From NCBI RefSeq assembly GCF_001517085.1, contig NZ_LRAC01000135.1:17808-81807 (forward strand): a stretch of 64,000 bases of DNA. The letters run 5' to 3'. The notes beneath the pieces were generated by a model. It was given only the letters and a program-made list of their open reading frames with translations. It searched no databases and was not told the origin of the DNA. This document shows positions 17,863 through 25,907 of the stretch, piece after piece. The DNA is from Paenibacillus sp. DMB5. Its GTDB lineage: Bacteria > Bacillota > Bacilli > Paenibacillales > Paenibacillaceae. Numbering within the stretch: position 1 is the first letter of the stretch; each line of letters begins with the position of its first letter. The position numbers and the translations under genes were made by a program.

Positions 17863-18282
17863 TTATTTCCCTGTTTCAGCGAATTGCTTGATGCGTTCGC
17901 CCACCTGATCACGGACCCGCTGGAAGACCGCCCACTTCTCTTCTTCTGTGCCTTGCGCCTTCGCCGGATCATCGAATCCCCAATGCTCACGTTTCACCTG
18001 AGGAGGGGTAACCGGACATTTATCTGCCGCATCCCCACACAAGGTAATGACAAGATCGGAGCTATTCAGCAGCTGCGGATCAATAATATCTGATGTTTGA
18101 TTTGAGATATCGATTCCCGCTTCGCTCATTGCCTTAACAGCTTTCGGATTCAAACCGTGAGCTTCTATTCCGGCACTGTATACATTCCATTCATCACCCA
18201 AGTATTTCTTGGCCCAGCCTTCAGCCATCTGGCTCCGGCAGGAGTTTCCTGTACACAAAAAGTAAATGGTTTTCTTATTCAT
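17863..18282 (-). CDS. arsC: Arsenate reductase, thioredoxin-coupled
   Basis: Reduces arsenate to arsenite in the cytoplasm with thioredoxin as electron donor. The phosphatase-like loop CTGNSCRS gives C10 and C15. The redox relay cysteines C82 and C89 lie in TLCGDAADKCP, at the same numbers as in B. subtilis ArsC. Length is 139 residues. I chose the ATG at 18282 because AAAGGAGA lies 9 bases upstream; TTG at 18291 is too close to that site. It sits 21 bases after arsB. Confidence 0.95.
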   Translation of the reverse strand: MNKKTIYFLCTGNSCRSQMAEGWAKKYLGDEWNVYSAGIEAHGLNPKAVKAMSEAGIDISNQTSDIIDPQLLNSSDLVITLCGDAADKCPVTPPQVKREHWGFDDPAKAQGTEEEKWAVFQRVRDQVGERIKQFAETGK

Positions 18283-18303
18283 GAGTTGCAATCTCCTTTG
18301 AGT

Positions 18304-19593
18304 TTAAAATAGGATTAACGTTATATATAGGCCAAGCAGTGTTATGAACAACGTAGGGATTGTCAGGATAATGCCTGTTTTGAAATACGTTCCCCAGGAT
18401 ATCTTTACTCCTTTGGTGGAAAGCACATGAAGCCACAGTAAGGTAGCCAGTGAACCAATCGGTGTTATCTTCGGTCCTAAGTCCGAACCAATGACATTCG
18501 CATAAATCAAGGCTTCCTTGATAGCTCCCGAGGTGTGTGTAGCATCAATGGCCAGTGCATCAATCATTACGGTAGGCATGTTATTCATTATGGACGAGAT
18601 CACTGCGGCAATAAAGCCCATCCCCATCGTTGCTGCGAACAGCCCTTGATCCGCAACACCCTGGATGGCATCAGCTAATACATTCGTAAGACCGGCATTT
18701 CTCAGACCATACACGACAACATACATGCCGATAGAAAAGAAAACAATGGCCCAAGGTGCCCCCTTCACGACTTCCATCGTCGGTACAGAAGGACTTTTTC
18801 TTGCCATAAGCAGGAAAAAGACCGCGATGATACCGGCCACTACAGATACCGGAATGTTCAGGAACTCACTGACAAAGTATCCTGCCAGCAGAACCGCAAG
18901 TACAATCCATGATAGCTTGAACATCTGCTTGTCTTTAATAGCCTCTGCAGGTCTTTTCAACTGGGAGCTATCAAAGCTTCCTGGAATCCTTTTTCGGAAG
19001 AAGAGATAGAGCACCAGAATACTTGCCCCTAAGGAAAATAAGGTGGGGATTAACATACGTCCGGCATATTCCATAAAGGTCAGCCCGAAAAAATCAGCCG
19101 ATACGATATTGACCAGATTGCTTACAACCAGCGGCAAAGACGTAGTATCTGCTATAAACCCGCTGGCAATGATGAATGGAAATACCTTTTTCTCATCAAA
19201 ATTAAGCGCACGGACCATAGCCAGCACAATCGGGGTTAGGATGAGCGCTGCCCCGTCGTTAGCAAAAAACGCCGCTACTAGGGCACCAAGAATAATGACA
19301 TAGATAAACATCCGGGTTCCATTCCCGCCGGCAGCCCTGGCCATATGTAAGGCAGCCCATTCAAAGAAGCCAATTTTATCGAGGATCAGCGAGATCAGGA
19401 TAATTGCAACAAAGGCCAGTGTGGCATTCCATACAATCAGCGTAACATCCAGAACATCATTCAAGCTGACTACACCGGCAAGTAAGGCGAGTACTGCTCC
19501 GCCGCAGGCAGACCATCCAATGGACAGATTTTTAGGCTGCCAGATAACAAAAACCAAAGTGACTATAAAGATTAGACTTGCCATAACCACCAA
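18304..19593 (-). CDS. arsB: Arsenite efflux transporter ArsB
   Basis: A 429-residue ion-transporter superfamily protein with about twelve membrane helices. It exports arsenite produced by ArsC. Typical features are VIWQPKNLSIGWSA at the start, FFANDGAALILTPIVLAM near residue 110, and NNMPTVMIDALAI with IYANVIGSDLGPKITPIGSLATLLW in the C-terminal half. The TTG at 19593 has GGGGG seven bases upstream; an ATG three codons later is also possible. Confidence 0.93.
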   Translation of the reverse strand: MVVMASLIFIVTLVFVIWQPKNLSIGWSACGGAVLALLAGVVSLNDVLDVTLIVWNATLAFVAIILISLILDKIGFFEWAALHMARAAGGNGTRMFIYVIILGALVAAFFANDGAALILTPIVLAMVRALNFDEKKVFPFIIASGFIADTTSLPLVVSNLVNIVSADFFGLTFMEYAGRMLIPTLFSLGASILVLYLFFRKRIPGSFDSSQLKRPAEAIKDKQMFKLSWIVLAVLLAGYFVSEFLNIPVSVVAGIIAVFFLLMARKSPSVPTMEVVKGAPWAIVFFSIGMYVVVYGLRNAGLTNVLADAIQGVADQGLFAATMGMGFIAAVISSIMNNMPTVMIDALAIDATHTSGAIKEALIYANVIGSDLGPKITPIGSLATLLWLHVLSTKGVKISWGTYFKTGIILTIPTLFITLLGLYITLILF

Positions 19594-19710
19594 ATGAATT
19601 CCCCCAGTTTATGTCTAACTCCTACACCATAGAGCATTCCCTCCATAGAGTTAAGTTTAATCTCAGGCATCATTATATAATTATATGCTTATATATTCAA
19701 CGAAAAAATG

Positions 19711-20037
19711 CTATTCACAGCAAACAGCCTTTGACGGCTTATTCAATTGCGATAACACGGTATTAGCATCAGGGGTAAGATTTAAAATCGCCTTAACATG
19801 GGGCTTATCTGCGATATTTAAAGAATAATACACCCACTGACCCCTCTTCTGTTCCTTTACCATTCCACTGCTTTTTAATTTGCGCAGATGCTGACTAACG
19901 GCCGGCTGAGAAATTTCAAAGAGATCCACGAATTCACATACACAACACTCCCGCTCTTTTAGAAGTGTAAGAATCGTAAGACGTGTCTTATCTCCAAGGA
20001 GCTTTAAATCTTCTGCAAGATCATTTAATATGTCCAA
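19711..20037 (-). CDS. arsR: ArsR family arsenic-responsive repressor
   Basis: A 108-residue winged-helix repressor. The metal-binding motif ECCVCEF (C31, C32, C34) lies in the DNA-recognition region, and SQPAVSQHLRKLKSSGMV is the recognition helix. The C-terminus carries a further CC pair. Arsenite binding would release it from the operator at 20059-20078. It starts at TTG 20037 with AAAGGAGAT upstream. It leads the ars operon; 117 bases without a gene separate it from arsB, including a TAACTC/GAGTTA inverted repeat. Confidence 0.93.
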   Translation of the reverse strand: MDILNDLAEDLKLLGDKTRLTILTLLKERECCVCEFVDLFEISQPAVSQHLRKLKSSGMVKEQKRGQWVYYSLNIADKPHVKAILNLTPDANTVLSQLNKPSKAVCCE

Positions 20038-20058
20038 TTATAAATCTCCTTTCTCCGT

Positions 20059-20105
20059 ATATAAGACGACACTTATATTCTAAGGCCTTGATGATCAATT
20101 ATCAA
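20059..20105 (-). promoter_or_regulatory. arsR promoter and operator
   Basis: On the minus strand, TTGATA (20100-20105) and TAGAAT (20077-20082) are 17 bases apart. Directly after the -10, ATATAAG-N6-CTTATAT (20059-20078) is a perfect dyad, placed as expected for an ArsR operator. Confidence 0.75.
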
Positions 20106-20122
20106 CCAAGCAAATTAAATAC

Positions 20123-20151
20123 TTGCATTTTGCAATTAATTACGATATAAC
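20123..20151 (+). promoter_or_regulatory. Promoter and palindromic operator of the MarR-type gene
   Basis: TTGCATTTTGCAA (20123-20135) is a perfect palindrome and supplies the -35 TTGCAT. TATAAC (20146-20151) follows after 17 bases. The same 13-mer recurs before arsM at 20639-20651. Confidence 0.75.
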
Positions 20152-20171
20152 TAGTGCAAGAGGTGAAAACA

Positions 20172-20621
20172 ATGGAAACCCCACGGGAACTATTCCAAAT
20201 CATGAGCCGGCGTTTAGGACTACTCAATAAGGACTGCTGCAGTGTAGGGGGGTGTAATCTTTCCGCAACCCAAAGCCACCTGCTATATGAGATAGACCGG
20301 AGCCATAATCCTTCCATGCAGCAAGTCGCCGAAACCCTTGGCACTGATATTACAACCTTCAGCAGACAAGTCCAGTCTTTGGTCAAAATGAACCTGGTTA
20401 AAAAGACGCCCGATCCCGCCGACCGGAGAATTTATAACCTGTCCCTTACTCCTGAAGGGAAAATGGTGGCCACAACGATTGATCAACAAATGAATGAATA
20501 CCTGAATGAAGCCTTCTCGCACATGAGTGAGTTTGAAGTAGAAACATTACTGCGGTCCATAAAGCTATTTAACGAAGCAATGGGGAAATCCAGCAATTGC
20601 TGCGCACCTGTAAAAGGGTGA
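20172..20621 (+). CDS. MarR family regulator with cysteine pairs, arsenic-linked
   Basis: A 149-residue MarR-type winged-helix protein (MQQVAETLGTDITTFSRQVQSLVKMNLVKKTPDPADRRIYNLSLT). Unusual features are a C22-C23...C28 cluster at the N-terminus (NKDCCSVGGC) and a C143-C144 pair at the C-terminus, which could bind arsenite. It starts at ATG 20172 with GAGGTG upstream. It leads a rightward unit with arsM and arsN and diverges from arsR. The duplicated palindrome before it and before arsM is its likely operator. Arsenic sensing is inference from cysteines and context. Confidence 0.8.
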   Translation: METPRELFQIMSRRLGLLNKDCCSVGGCNLSATQSHLLYEIDRSHNPSMQQVAETLGTDITTFSRQVQSLVKMNLVKKTPDPADRRIYNLSLTPEGKMVATTIDQQMNEYLNEAFSHMSEFEVETLLRSIKLFNEAMGKSSNCCAPVKG

Positions 20622-20638
20622 TTTCTCTTTCTTTATAC

Positions 20639-20651
20639 TTGCATTTTGCAA
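20639..20651 (+). promoter_or_regulatory. Second copy of the MarR-type operator, before arsM
   Basis: TTGCATTTTGCAA, identical to 20123-20135 and also preceded by ATAC/ATACTT sequence. It lies 28 bases before the arsM start. Confidence 0.7.
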
Positions 20652-20678
20652 ATAATTATAACTAAGGAGTGTATAAGT

Positions 20679-21485
20679 ATGACCAAACTTACTAATGATC
20701 AGATCCGTCAAAATGTACGGGGGCGTTACCAAAAAGTTGCTGTAAAAAAGAGCGAAGCTTCCTCTTCCTGCTGCACACCCGCCGACAGCAGCTGCTGTGA
20801 CTCCCCGGCTGATTTCGATGCCATATCCGCCAAGCTTGGTTATTCCGGCAGTGATCTCGCTGCAGTTCCTGAGGGTGCAAATTTAGGCCTTGGTTGTGGT
20901 AATCCCCAGGCTATTGCTGAACTGCAGGCTGGTGAGCATGTTCTGGATCTCGGGAGTGGCGGCGGATTCGATTGCTTCCTCGCTTCCCGGCAGGTAGGTG
21001 ACAAAGGCCATGTTATAGGTGTAGATATGACGCCTGAAATGATCAGCCGGGCAAGGGAAAACGCCATTAAAGGTAAGTTCAGTAATACTGAATTCAGACT
21101 AGGTGAAATTGAGCATCTTCCTGTCGCTGACCATTCAATAAACGTAATTATCTCCAACTGCGTGATCAACCTCTCACCGGACAAACAGCAGGTATTCCGT
21201 GAGGCCTATCGTGTTCTTCAGCCAGGAGGGCGTCTGGCCATCTCTGATATCGTAACTACAGCTGAGCTTCCCCCTGAGATCAAAAATGACTTTGACGAAT
21301 TATATTCGGGTTGTATCTCCGGAGCCTCTTCCATTGCTGATGTAGAGCAGATGCTTCACGAAAGTGGCTTTACTGAGATCAGTATTGAGCCAAAAGACGA
21401 ATCCAGAACATTTATTAAAGATTGGGTTCCCGGCGCGAACGTTGACGAGTACATCGTGTCTGCTGTAATTAAGGCAAGAAAGTAA
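20679..21485 (+). CDS. arsM: Arsenite S-adenosylmethionine methyltransferase
   Basis: A 268-residue SAM-dependent methyltransferase that methylates arsenite. The SAM motif is VLDLGSGGGFDCFLAS near residue 90. Arsenic-binding cysteines typical of ArsM are present: C161 (SNCVINLSPDK) and C212 (YSGCISGA). N-terminal pairs C31-C32 and C39-C40 resemble those of other bacterial ArsM proteins. It starts at ATG 20679 with AAGGAG upstream; an in-frame start at 20646 overlaps the operator and is unlikely. Confidence 0.95.
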   Translation: MTKLTNDQIRQNVRGRYQKVAVKKSEASSSCCTPADSSCCDSPADFDAISAKLGYSGSDLAAVPEGANLGLGCGNPQAIAELQAGEHVLDLGSGGGFDCFLASRQVGDKGHVIGVDMTPEMISRARENAIKGKFSNTEFRLGEIEHLPVADHSINVIISNCVINLSPDKQQVFREAYRVLQPGGRLAISDIVTTAELPPEIKNDFDELYSGCISGASSIADVEQMLHESGFTEISIEPKDESRTFIKDWVPGANVDEYIVSAVIKARK

Positions 21486-21503
21486 TCTTAAGGGGAGGTT
21501 CAT

Positions 21504-22001
21504 ATGATGAGTACATTAACTGTTCGTCAGGCCACACCAGCAGATATTGGAGGGATCCTGCGTATCTACAACCAGGGAATCGAGGACCGGATCGCTACAC
21601 TTGAAACAGAGACGAAAGACTTCTCCTATATGGAAGCATGGTTCAACGATCACCAAGGCCGTTTTAGCGTTTTGGCCGCTGAACGGGAAGGTGAAGTCGT
21701 TGGCTGGGCCTCCCTGAACCCCTACTCGCACCGCTGCGCCTATAACGGGGTGGCTGACCTCTCTGTCTACATTGACCGAAGCTTTCGTGGACAGGGTGTA
21801 GGCAGTTCTCTGCTGGAGTCCTTACACAAGGCCGCAAAGGACAACAGCTTTTATAAAATCGTCCTCTTTACCTTTCCGTTCAATGAGAGCGGTCAAGGGC
21901 TGTACCGGAAGATGGGCTACCGGCAGGTTGGTGTATTTGAGAAGCAGGGTGTAATGGATGGAGAATTTATTGATGTGATGATTATGGAGAAACTGCTTTG
22001 A
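21504..22001 (+). CDS. arsN1: GNAT N-acetyltransferase of the ArsN1 (arsinothricin/phosphinothricin resistance) type
   Basis: A 165-residue GNAT protein beginning TVRQATPADIGGILRIYNQGIEDRIATLETE, a signature of ArsN1/PAT-like acetyltransferases. The acetyl-CoA site reads FRGQGVGSSLLESL near residue 95. ArsN1 acetylates the arsenic antibiotic arsinothricin. Its place 18 bases after arsM, with GGGGAGG before the start, strongly supports this role over general phosphinothricin resistance. No arsinothricin synthesis gene is visible, so this would be self-protection against a competitor's toxin. Confidence 0.85.
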   Translation: MMSTLTVRQATPADIGGILRIYNQGIEDRIATLETETKDFSYMEAWFNDHQGRFSVLAAEREGEVVGWASLNPYSHRCAYNGVADLSVYIDRSFRGQGVGSSLLESLHKAAKDNSFYKIVLFTFPFNESGQGLYRKMGYRQVGVFEKQGVMDGEFIDVMIMEKLL

Positions 22002-22171
22002 ATGAACCTGACAGTTACCATTAACATATAATCCTTCGCTTAAAATATACTCGTTAGCCCAAGCATAGTAAATTTCGTTTTGCCGGTTAATTGAACAAAG
22101 GCAGCCAATTACGCTGATCGGCTGCGCTCATGTCTTTATTGAGCCAATGTGTCCCTTTATGCTGGAGCTTT

Positions 22172-22639
22172 TTAGCCTTTTTGGTTGTGCGGAAAATAGC
22201 TGGACAATATCTTAAGGCTTTCTTCCCGCAATATGCCGCCTGTAACTTCAGGTTTATGATAAGAGTGTTCAAATACAATATGAGAAGCATTACTTCCCTG
22301 CTCGTCTAAAAGATCACAAAGATCGATATCACTGGCAGCATACACGAGTCGCCCAAGCTTGGTCCAAACCATCGCACCTGAGCACATAAAACATGGTTCA
22401 CAGCTTGAATATAACGTGTACTCCTGTAAATCGGTAATGTGTGTTTCTGCACAGAATTTCCGCAGCAATCCCGCTTCTGCATGGAACGTTGGATCACTCG
22501 CTGAATAAATCTGGTTCTCGTTACTGTATACAATTTCACCATCTTTAACCAATACTGCCCCAAAAGGTTCGTTACCATGCTCAACAGCAAGTTGAGAAAG
22601 TCTAATGGCTTCTTTCATGAAAAATTCATCCTGACTCAT
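22172..22639 (-). CDS. Nucleoside/nucleobase deaminase family protein
   Basis: A 155-residue zinc-dependent deaminase with the HAE motif (FHAEAGLLRKF) and the SCEPCFMCSGAMVW motif that bind zinc and supply the proton shuttle. It resembles guanine/cytosine deaminase-like proteins more than TadA. The ATG at 22639 follows AAGGGGAC. It lies 18 bases after the MerR-type gene on the same strand, so the two may be co-transcribed. The substrate cannot be told from sequence. Confidence 0.82.
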   Translation of the reverse strand: MSQDEFFMKEAIRLSQLAVEHGNEPFGAVLVKDGEIVYSNENQIYSASDPTFHAEAGLLRKFCAETHITDLQEYTLYSSCEPCFMCSGAMVWTKLGRLVYAASDIDLCDLLDEQGSNASHIVFEHSYHKPEVTGGILREESLKILSSYFPHNQKG

Positions 22640-22657
22640 TATTATGTCCCCTTTCTT

Positions 22658-23119
22658 CTATCCTCCATGATTCGCTTCATGAAATGCAGGCGAGTAAAAT
22701 ACGTCACTATGCATATGTTTGATTTTGTCCCAGTTGCCCGGATTCATCGTATCAGGAGAGCGTTGCTCCAAAATAGCCTGATAAAGGGCGGTTTTTTGTT
22801 CCAAATGGGCAATGTGCTGTTTGGCTTCCTCAAGCTTGGCGATTGCATCCTCTTTATGCTCCATCATGAGTGCGTAACGCTGCGAGAGGGTGGAATCTCC
22901 TTCAAGACAGAGATCCACATACATTTTGATGGCTTCGATCGGCATCCCGGATTGTTTGAGGCATTTGATGCCATGCAGCCAGTTAATCGATTCTTCGTCA
23001 AATATCCGAATATTGTTCTGATTGCGCTGTATGCTTGGCACCAGACCTTTGTCTGTGTAAAAGCGTATTGCGTGCTCAGTGAGTCCCGTGATTAGGGCGG
23101 CCTCTTTGACTGTATGCAC
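22658..23119 (-). CDS. MerR family regulator
   Basis: A 153-residue MerR protein: HTH VKEAALITGLTEHAIRFYTDKGLVPSIQRNQNNIRIFDEESINWL, then a coiled coil (EHKEDAIAKLEEAKQHIAHLEQKTALYQAIL). It has no conserved metal-binding cysteines. The start is GTG 23119 after AAGGAGG; the ATG two bases upstream is out of frame. It is divergent from the aldo/keto reductase gene, whose promoter has the 19-base spacer typical of MerR activation. Confidence 0.85.
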   Translation of the reverse strand: MHTVKEAALITGLTEHAIRFYTDKGLVPSIQRNQNNIRIFDEESINWLHGIKCLKQSGMPIEAIKMYVDLCLEGDSTLSQRYALMMEHKEDAIAKLEEAKQHIAHLEQKTALYQAILEQRSPDTMNPGNWDKIKHMHSDVFYSPAFHEANHGG

Positions 23120-23151
23120 ATGAACTCCTCCTTTTATTTTTTGAGATCAGC

Positions 23152-23182
23152 TTGACTTCGTGTAACACGAAGGACCTAAGGT
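23152..23182 (+). promoter_or_regulatory. MerR-type promoter of the aldo/keto reductase gene
   Basis: TTGACT (23152-23157) and TAAGGT (23177-23182) are separated by 19 bases. The spacer holds the perfect dyad CTTCGTGT-A-ACACGAAG (23156-23172). An overlong spacer with a central dyad is the hallmark of MerR-activated promoters. Confidence 0.8.
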
Positions 23183-23284
23183 TAGTGTAACGCAAATGAG
23201 CCGTATGTGATAACTCTGCTGCAATGCCCGATTCCAGGGAGTACGCGCCTTTGCTGTTGAACATTTTATTGAGGAGGAATTACA

Positions 23285-24136
23285 ATGCAAAGCGTTACAT
23301 TAAACAATGGTGTGAACATGCCGATCATCGGCTGCGGAGTTTACCAGATTCCTGATGCTCAGGAATGTGAGAACGCCGTGTATGAAGCGCTGATGGCTGG
23401 TTACCGCTTAATCGATACCGCCGCCGGTTATCTAAATGAGGAAGCGGTAGGCCGCGCGATCAAGCGCAGTGGTATACCGCGTGAGGAGCTGTTCATCACG
23501 ACCAAGCTCTGGGTTCAGGATACCGGCTACGAGAGTGCTAAGCTGGCGTTTGATAAATCCCTTAAGAAGCTTAAGCTTGACTATCTTGATCTGTACCTGA
23601 TTCACCAGCCATTCGGCGATTACTATGGCGCTTGGCGGGCGATGGAAGAACTGTACCGCGAAGGCAAAAGCAAGGCAATCGGGGTCAGCAATTTCCTGCC
23701 TGACCGTCTAATGGACCTGATTGTCCATAACGAAATAGCACCCGCCGTTAACCAGATCGAAACGCATCCGTTCTACCAGCAGGCAGAGAGTGCAGCTTTT
23801 ATGAAAGATCAGGGAGTACAGCACCAATCGTGGGCCCCGTTTGCTGAAGGTCTCAACAACTTATTCGGTAACGACGTTTTGGCCTCGCTGGCAGAAAAAC
23901 ACAACAAGTCTGTTGCCCAAGTCGTATTGCGCTGGCTTGTTCAGCGCGGGATCGTTGTCATTCCAAAATCCGTTAAAAAAGAGCGTATTGCCGAGAACAT
24001 TAACATTTTTGATTTTGAGCTCCGCTCAGAGGATATGGAACAAATCGCTGCGCTGGATACGGGTTCTAGTCTCTTCGGTTCTTACCTGGATCCGAACGTC
24101 GCCAAAATGATGGGTAACTGGAAAGTCGATCTGTAA
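23285..24136 (+). CDS. Aldo/keto reductase
   Basis: A 283-residue NADPH-dependent reductase of the YtbE/YvgN group. The catalytic tetrad is visible: D44 and Y49 (LIDTAAGYLNEE), K74 (FITTKLW) and H107 (LYLIHQPF). The cofactor loop IPKSVKKERIAENINIFDFEL is near residue 225. GAGGAGG precedes the ATG. The divergent MerR-type gene probably activates it, perhaps in response to reactive aldehydes, which is the role of other MerR/reductase pairs. Confidence 0.9.
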   Translation: MQSVTLNNGVNMPIIGCGVYQIPDAQECENAVYEALMAGYRLIDTAAGYLNEEAVGRAIKRSGIPREELFITTKLWVQDTGYESAKLAFDKSLKKLKLDYLDLYLIHQPFGDYYGAWRAMEELYREGKSKAIGVSNFLPDRLMDLIVHNEIAPAVNQIETHPFYQQAESAAFMKDQGVQHQSWAPFAEGLNNLFGNDVLASLAEKHNKSVAQVVLRWLVQRGIVVIPKSVKKERIAENINIFDFELRSEDMEQIAALDTGSSLFGSYLDPNVAKMMGNWKVDL

Positions 24137-24202
24137 ATCTTGATCAGACCGTAACAAGTAACGACCGGGATTTCCATAAATGATCTGCCCGTTAACGCAA
24201 CG

Positions 24203-24236
24203 AAAAGCAGCCTGTCCTAATGACCGGCTGCTTTTT
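24203..24236 (+). terminator. Terminator of the aldo/keto reductase gene
   Basis: AAAAGCAGCC pairs with GGCTGCTTTTTT. Confidence 0.85.
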
Positions 24237-24394
24237 TCTGTATTAAGCATCGTTTTCTGTTAGCTTTAACAAGCTCTCATCGATTTTTATAGGGTTTGAT
24301 GCACAGGTGAGAGTACTGGACTCTTGACGCAAACTGTGAAACTGCCTTCCCATTCGGGACTTTAATGCAAGAGATAGCACATAATGTGCGCACT

Positions 24395-24435
24395 AAAAAA
24401 GTGAGCTGTCCCAGATAACCATTTCATGGCTTCAG
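24395..24435 (-). terminator. Terminator of the sensor-domain gene
   Basis: GTTGTCCC pairs with GGGACAGC, then TCACTTTTTT on the minus strand. Confidence 0.7.
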
Positions 24436-24456
24436 GGACAACCCTCTTCATTACTA

Positions 24457-25173
24457 TTAATACTGTTGTACTTCCTCGTAGGGTACAAGCAGCATTCTAC
24501 GCTGCACATCCATAAGCAACCGAATCGCCCAAGATGCGATCACGGCAACGACCAATCCAACTACAAGATAAGAAATGTACTGTTGAGGTAATGTCCACTG
24601 GATATTAAACAAAGCAAACACACTATTCTCAAGAATGTTCAAATCCATCGTTTGCAGAAAAATCTGATGTAGCACTGGTAGTGTAATCAGACTCAATGCA
24701 GTCGCTACCATCGCTACCGTAAGTGAAAAGAAGACAATACTGGAAACAAACCGCCCCATAATCAACATAATGTTACGTGCAAAATCCGCACCATGAAAGC
24801 CCAACTTTATTCGTTGAAGGAAGCCTGCTACCTCCATCTGCCTATCTGATCTGTGTTCCTCGGTCGATCTAGGAATATCGAGCAATGATCTCACTAGCTC
24901 TTGTTCAAATTTTACGATGTAATCTAATCCCTTAGCTACTGCAAAAAACAAGGGAATGCCGATGAAAATTGGTGTTAATCCAATGGATAACGCTAGCCCT
25001 GTCACCATAAACACGAAATAGACAATCGTGATCGGCAATGATATTAAGAAATACAAAATACTCCGATACGTCTTGGGACTTCCCCCACGTTTGCGTGGTT
25101 TAGATTGTGATTCTACAGGAACTTGTATGGACTCAAGCACTCCAATCGGCCTAGTATACACTTTATCATTCAT
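24457..25173 (-). CDS. Putative sensor domain (PF13796-like) membrane protein
   Basis: A 238-residue protein with four membrane segments. YRSILYFLISLPITIVYFVFMVTGLALSIGLTPIFIGIPLFF matches the Sensor domain that is often fused to histidine kinases in Gram-positives. Here no kinase domain follows. The C-terminus ends in MDVQRRMLLVPYEEVQQY. I chose the ATG at 25173 with GGAAGGA upstream; a GTG at 25194 lies before that site. A stand-alone sensor domain may act through a partner or have another role. Confidence 0.65.
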   Translation of the reverse strand: MNDKVYTRPIGVLESIQVPVESQSKPRKRGGSPKTYRSILYFLISLPITIVYFVFMVTGLALSIGLTPIFIGIPLFFAVAKGLDYIVKFEQELVRSLLDIPRSTEEHRSDRQMEVAGFLQRIKLGFHGADFARNIMLIMGRFVSSIVFFSLTVAMVATALSLITLPVLHQIFLQTMDLNILENSVFALFNIQWTLPQQYISYLVVGLVVAVIASWAIRLLMDVQRRMLLVPYEEVQQY

Positions 25174-25275
25174 TTTCCCTGTCCTTCCTCTCACGTTTTT
25201 TCAATTATCATCATTATACGTGATGAAGAGAAGGCTCAAAACAGTCTATGGAATGGAGTTGTACCAGACCTAAGG

Positions 25276-25434
25276 CTAGGATGAAGTATGTCCAGATGCT
25301 TTTTCAACTTGTTGGTGAATCTCAATTGTAGCAAATCCGGTTTTTACAGAACCAGAAAAGTTCTGATACTCATTAAAAAGTATAACGAGAAATTCACAAT
25401 CTGGTTCTATAACATCACTTATGTATCCTGTCCG
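25276..25434 (-). pseudogene. Coding-like remnant in frame after the zinc-ribbon gene
   Basis: From 25434 to 25276 the minus strand is open for 52 codons (RTGYISDVIEPDCEFLVIL..., ending KASGHTSS). The stretch is directly in frame with, and right behind, the stop codon of the zinc-ribbon gene. It has no start codon. Composition is protein-like (alternating hydrophobic strands such as CEFLVILFN and GFATIEIHQ). I do not recognise the family. It may be the tail of a longer ancestral protein cut by the TAA at 25435-25437, or a gene that lost its start. Confidence 0.4.
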
Positions 25435-25802
25435 TTAAAATAATCTACGGAGAAATTTAATCCATTTAGGCTCATATGCTTCACTAATAGGAACACCTTT
25501 ATAATAACTATTATAAGGTTCCATCTCCCATATCTTTAAAAGCCCATTGGGAACTTCATACTTAAATATGAGTGAGCTATCGTCGGCTCTAATATAATAT
25601 TCATTACATGCACAGCAGTACAAAATCTGCGATTTATTGGAGCAATATGCATAAATATTAACCTCAGTGTTACAGGCTTTGCATCGAATGATCCGATTGC
25701 GGTTTAGCCATTCAATAAATAACTTCAGATTTTATCATCTCCGTTCATTCGCCTCTGATCATTTAATGCGCCTGTCCGTTGATAATTCACATAGAAGTTC
25801 AT
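25435..25802 (-). pseudogene. Small zinc-ribbon protein, frameshifted
   Basis: The minus strand from ATG 25802, seven bases after AGGTG, encodes MNFYVNYQRTGALNDQRRMNGDDK and then stops. One A added to the A4 run at 25730-25733 continues the frame as NLKLFIEWLNRNRIIRCKAC to FLRRLF, giving 122 residues. Zinc ligands are C-K-A-C near residue 43 and a C-C-A-C knuckle near residue 69, so this is probably a two-knuckle zinc ribbon. I do not recognise a family. The same frame stays open for 52 codons past the stop. As with the other frameshifts in the window, an under-called base is the simplest explanation. Confidence 0.55.
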
Positions 25803-25907
25803 ATCATCACACCTGGTATTATTTGGGTTATATTTTAACACAATTAGTAAAACCTTGTCAGTCTCATACTTTTCTTTTCTTTTGACACCTGTACCTTTCA
25901 GGTCTCA

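Larger units (their letters stand above)
24137..24456. other. Gap with two converging terminators
   Basis: Holds the reductase terminator (24203-24236) and the terminator of the next minus-strand gene (24395-24435). Between them no ORF or recognisable element was seen. Confidence 0.6.

Noticed and set aside
22087..22290. C-terminal extension of the deaminase in another frame (ending NWLPLFN)
   Set aside because: The deaminase already has its normal length, and joining this frame would need removal of a base, opposite to the error pattern in the window.
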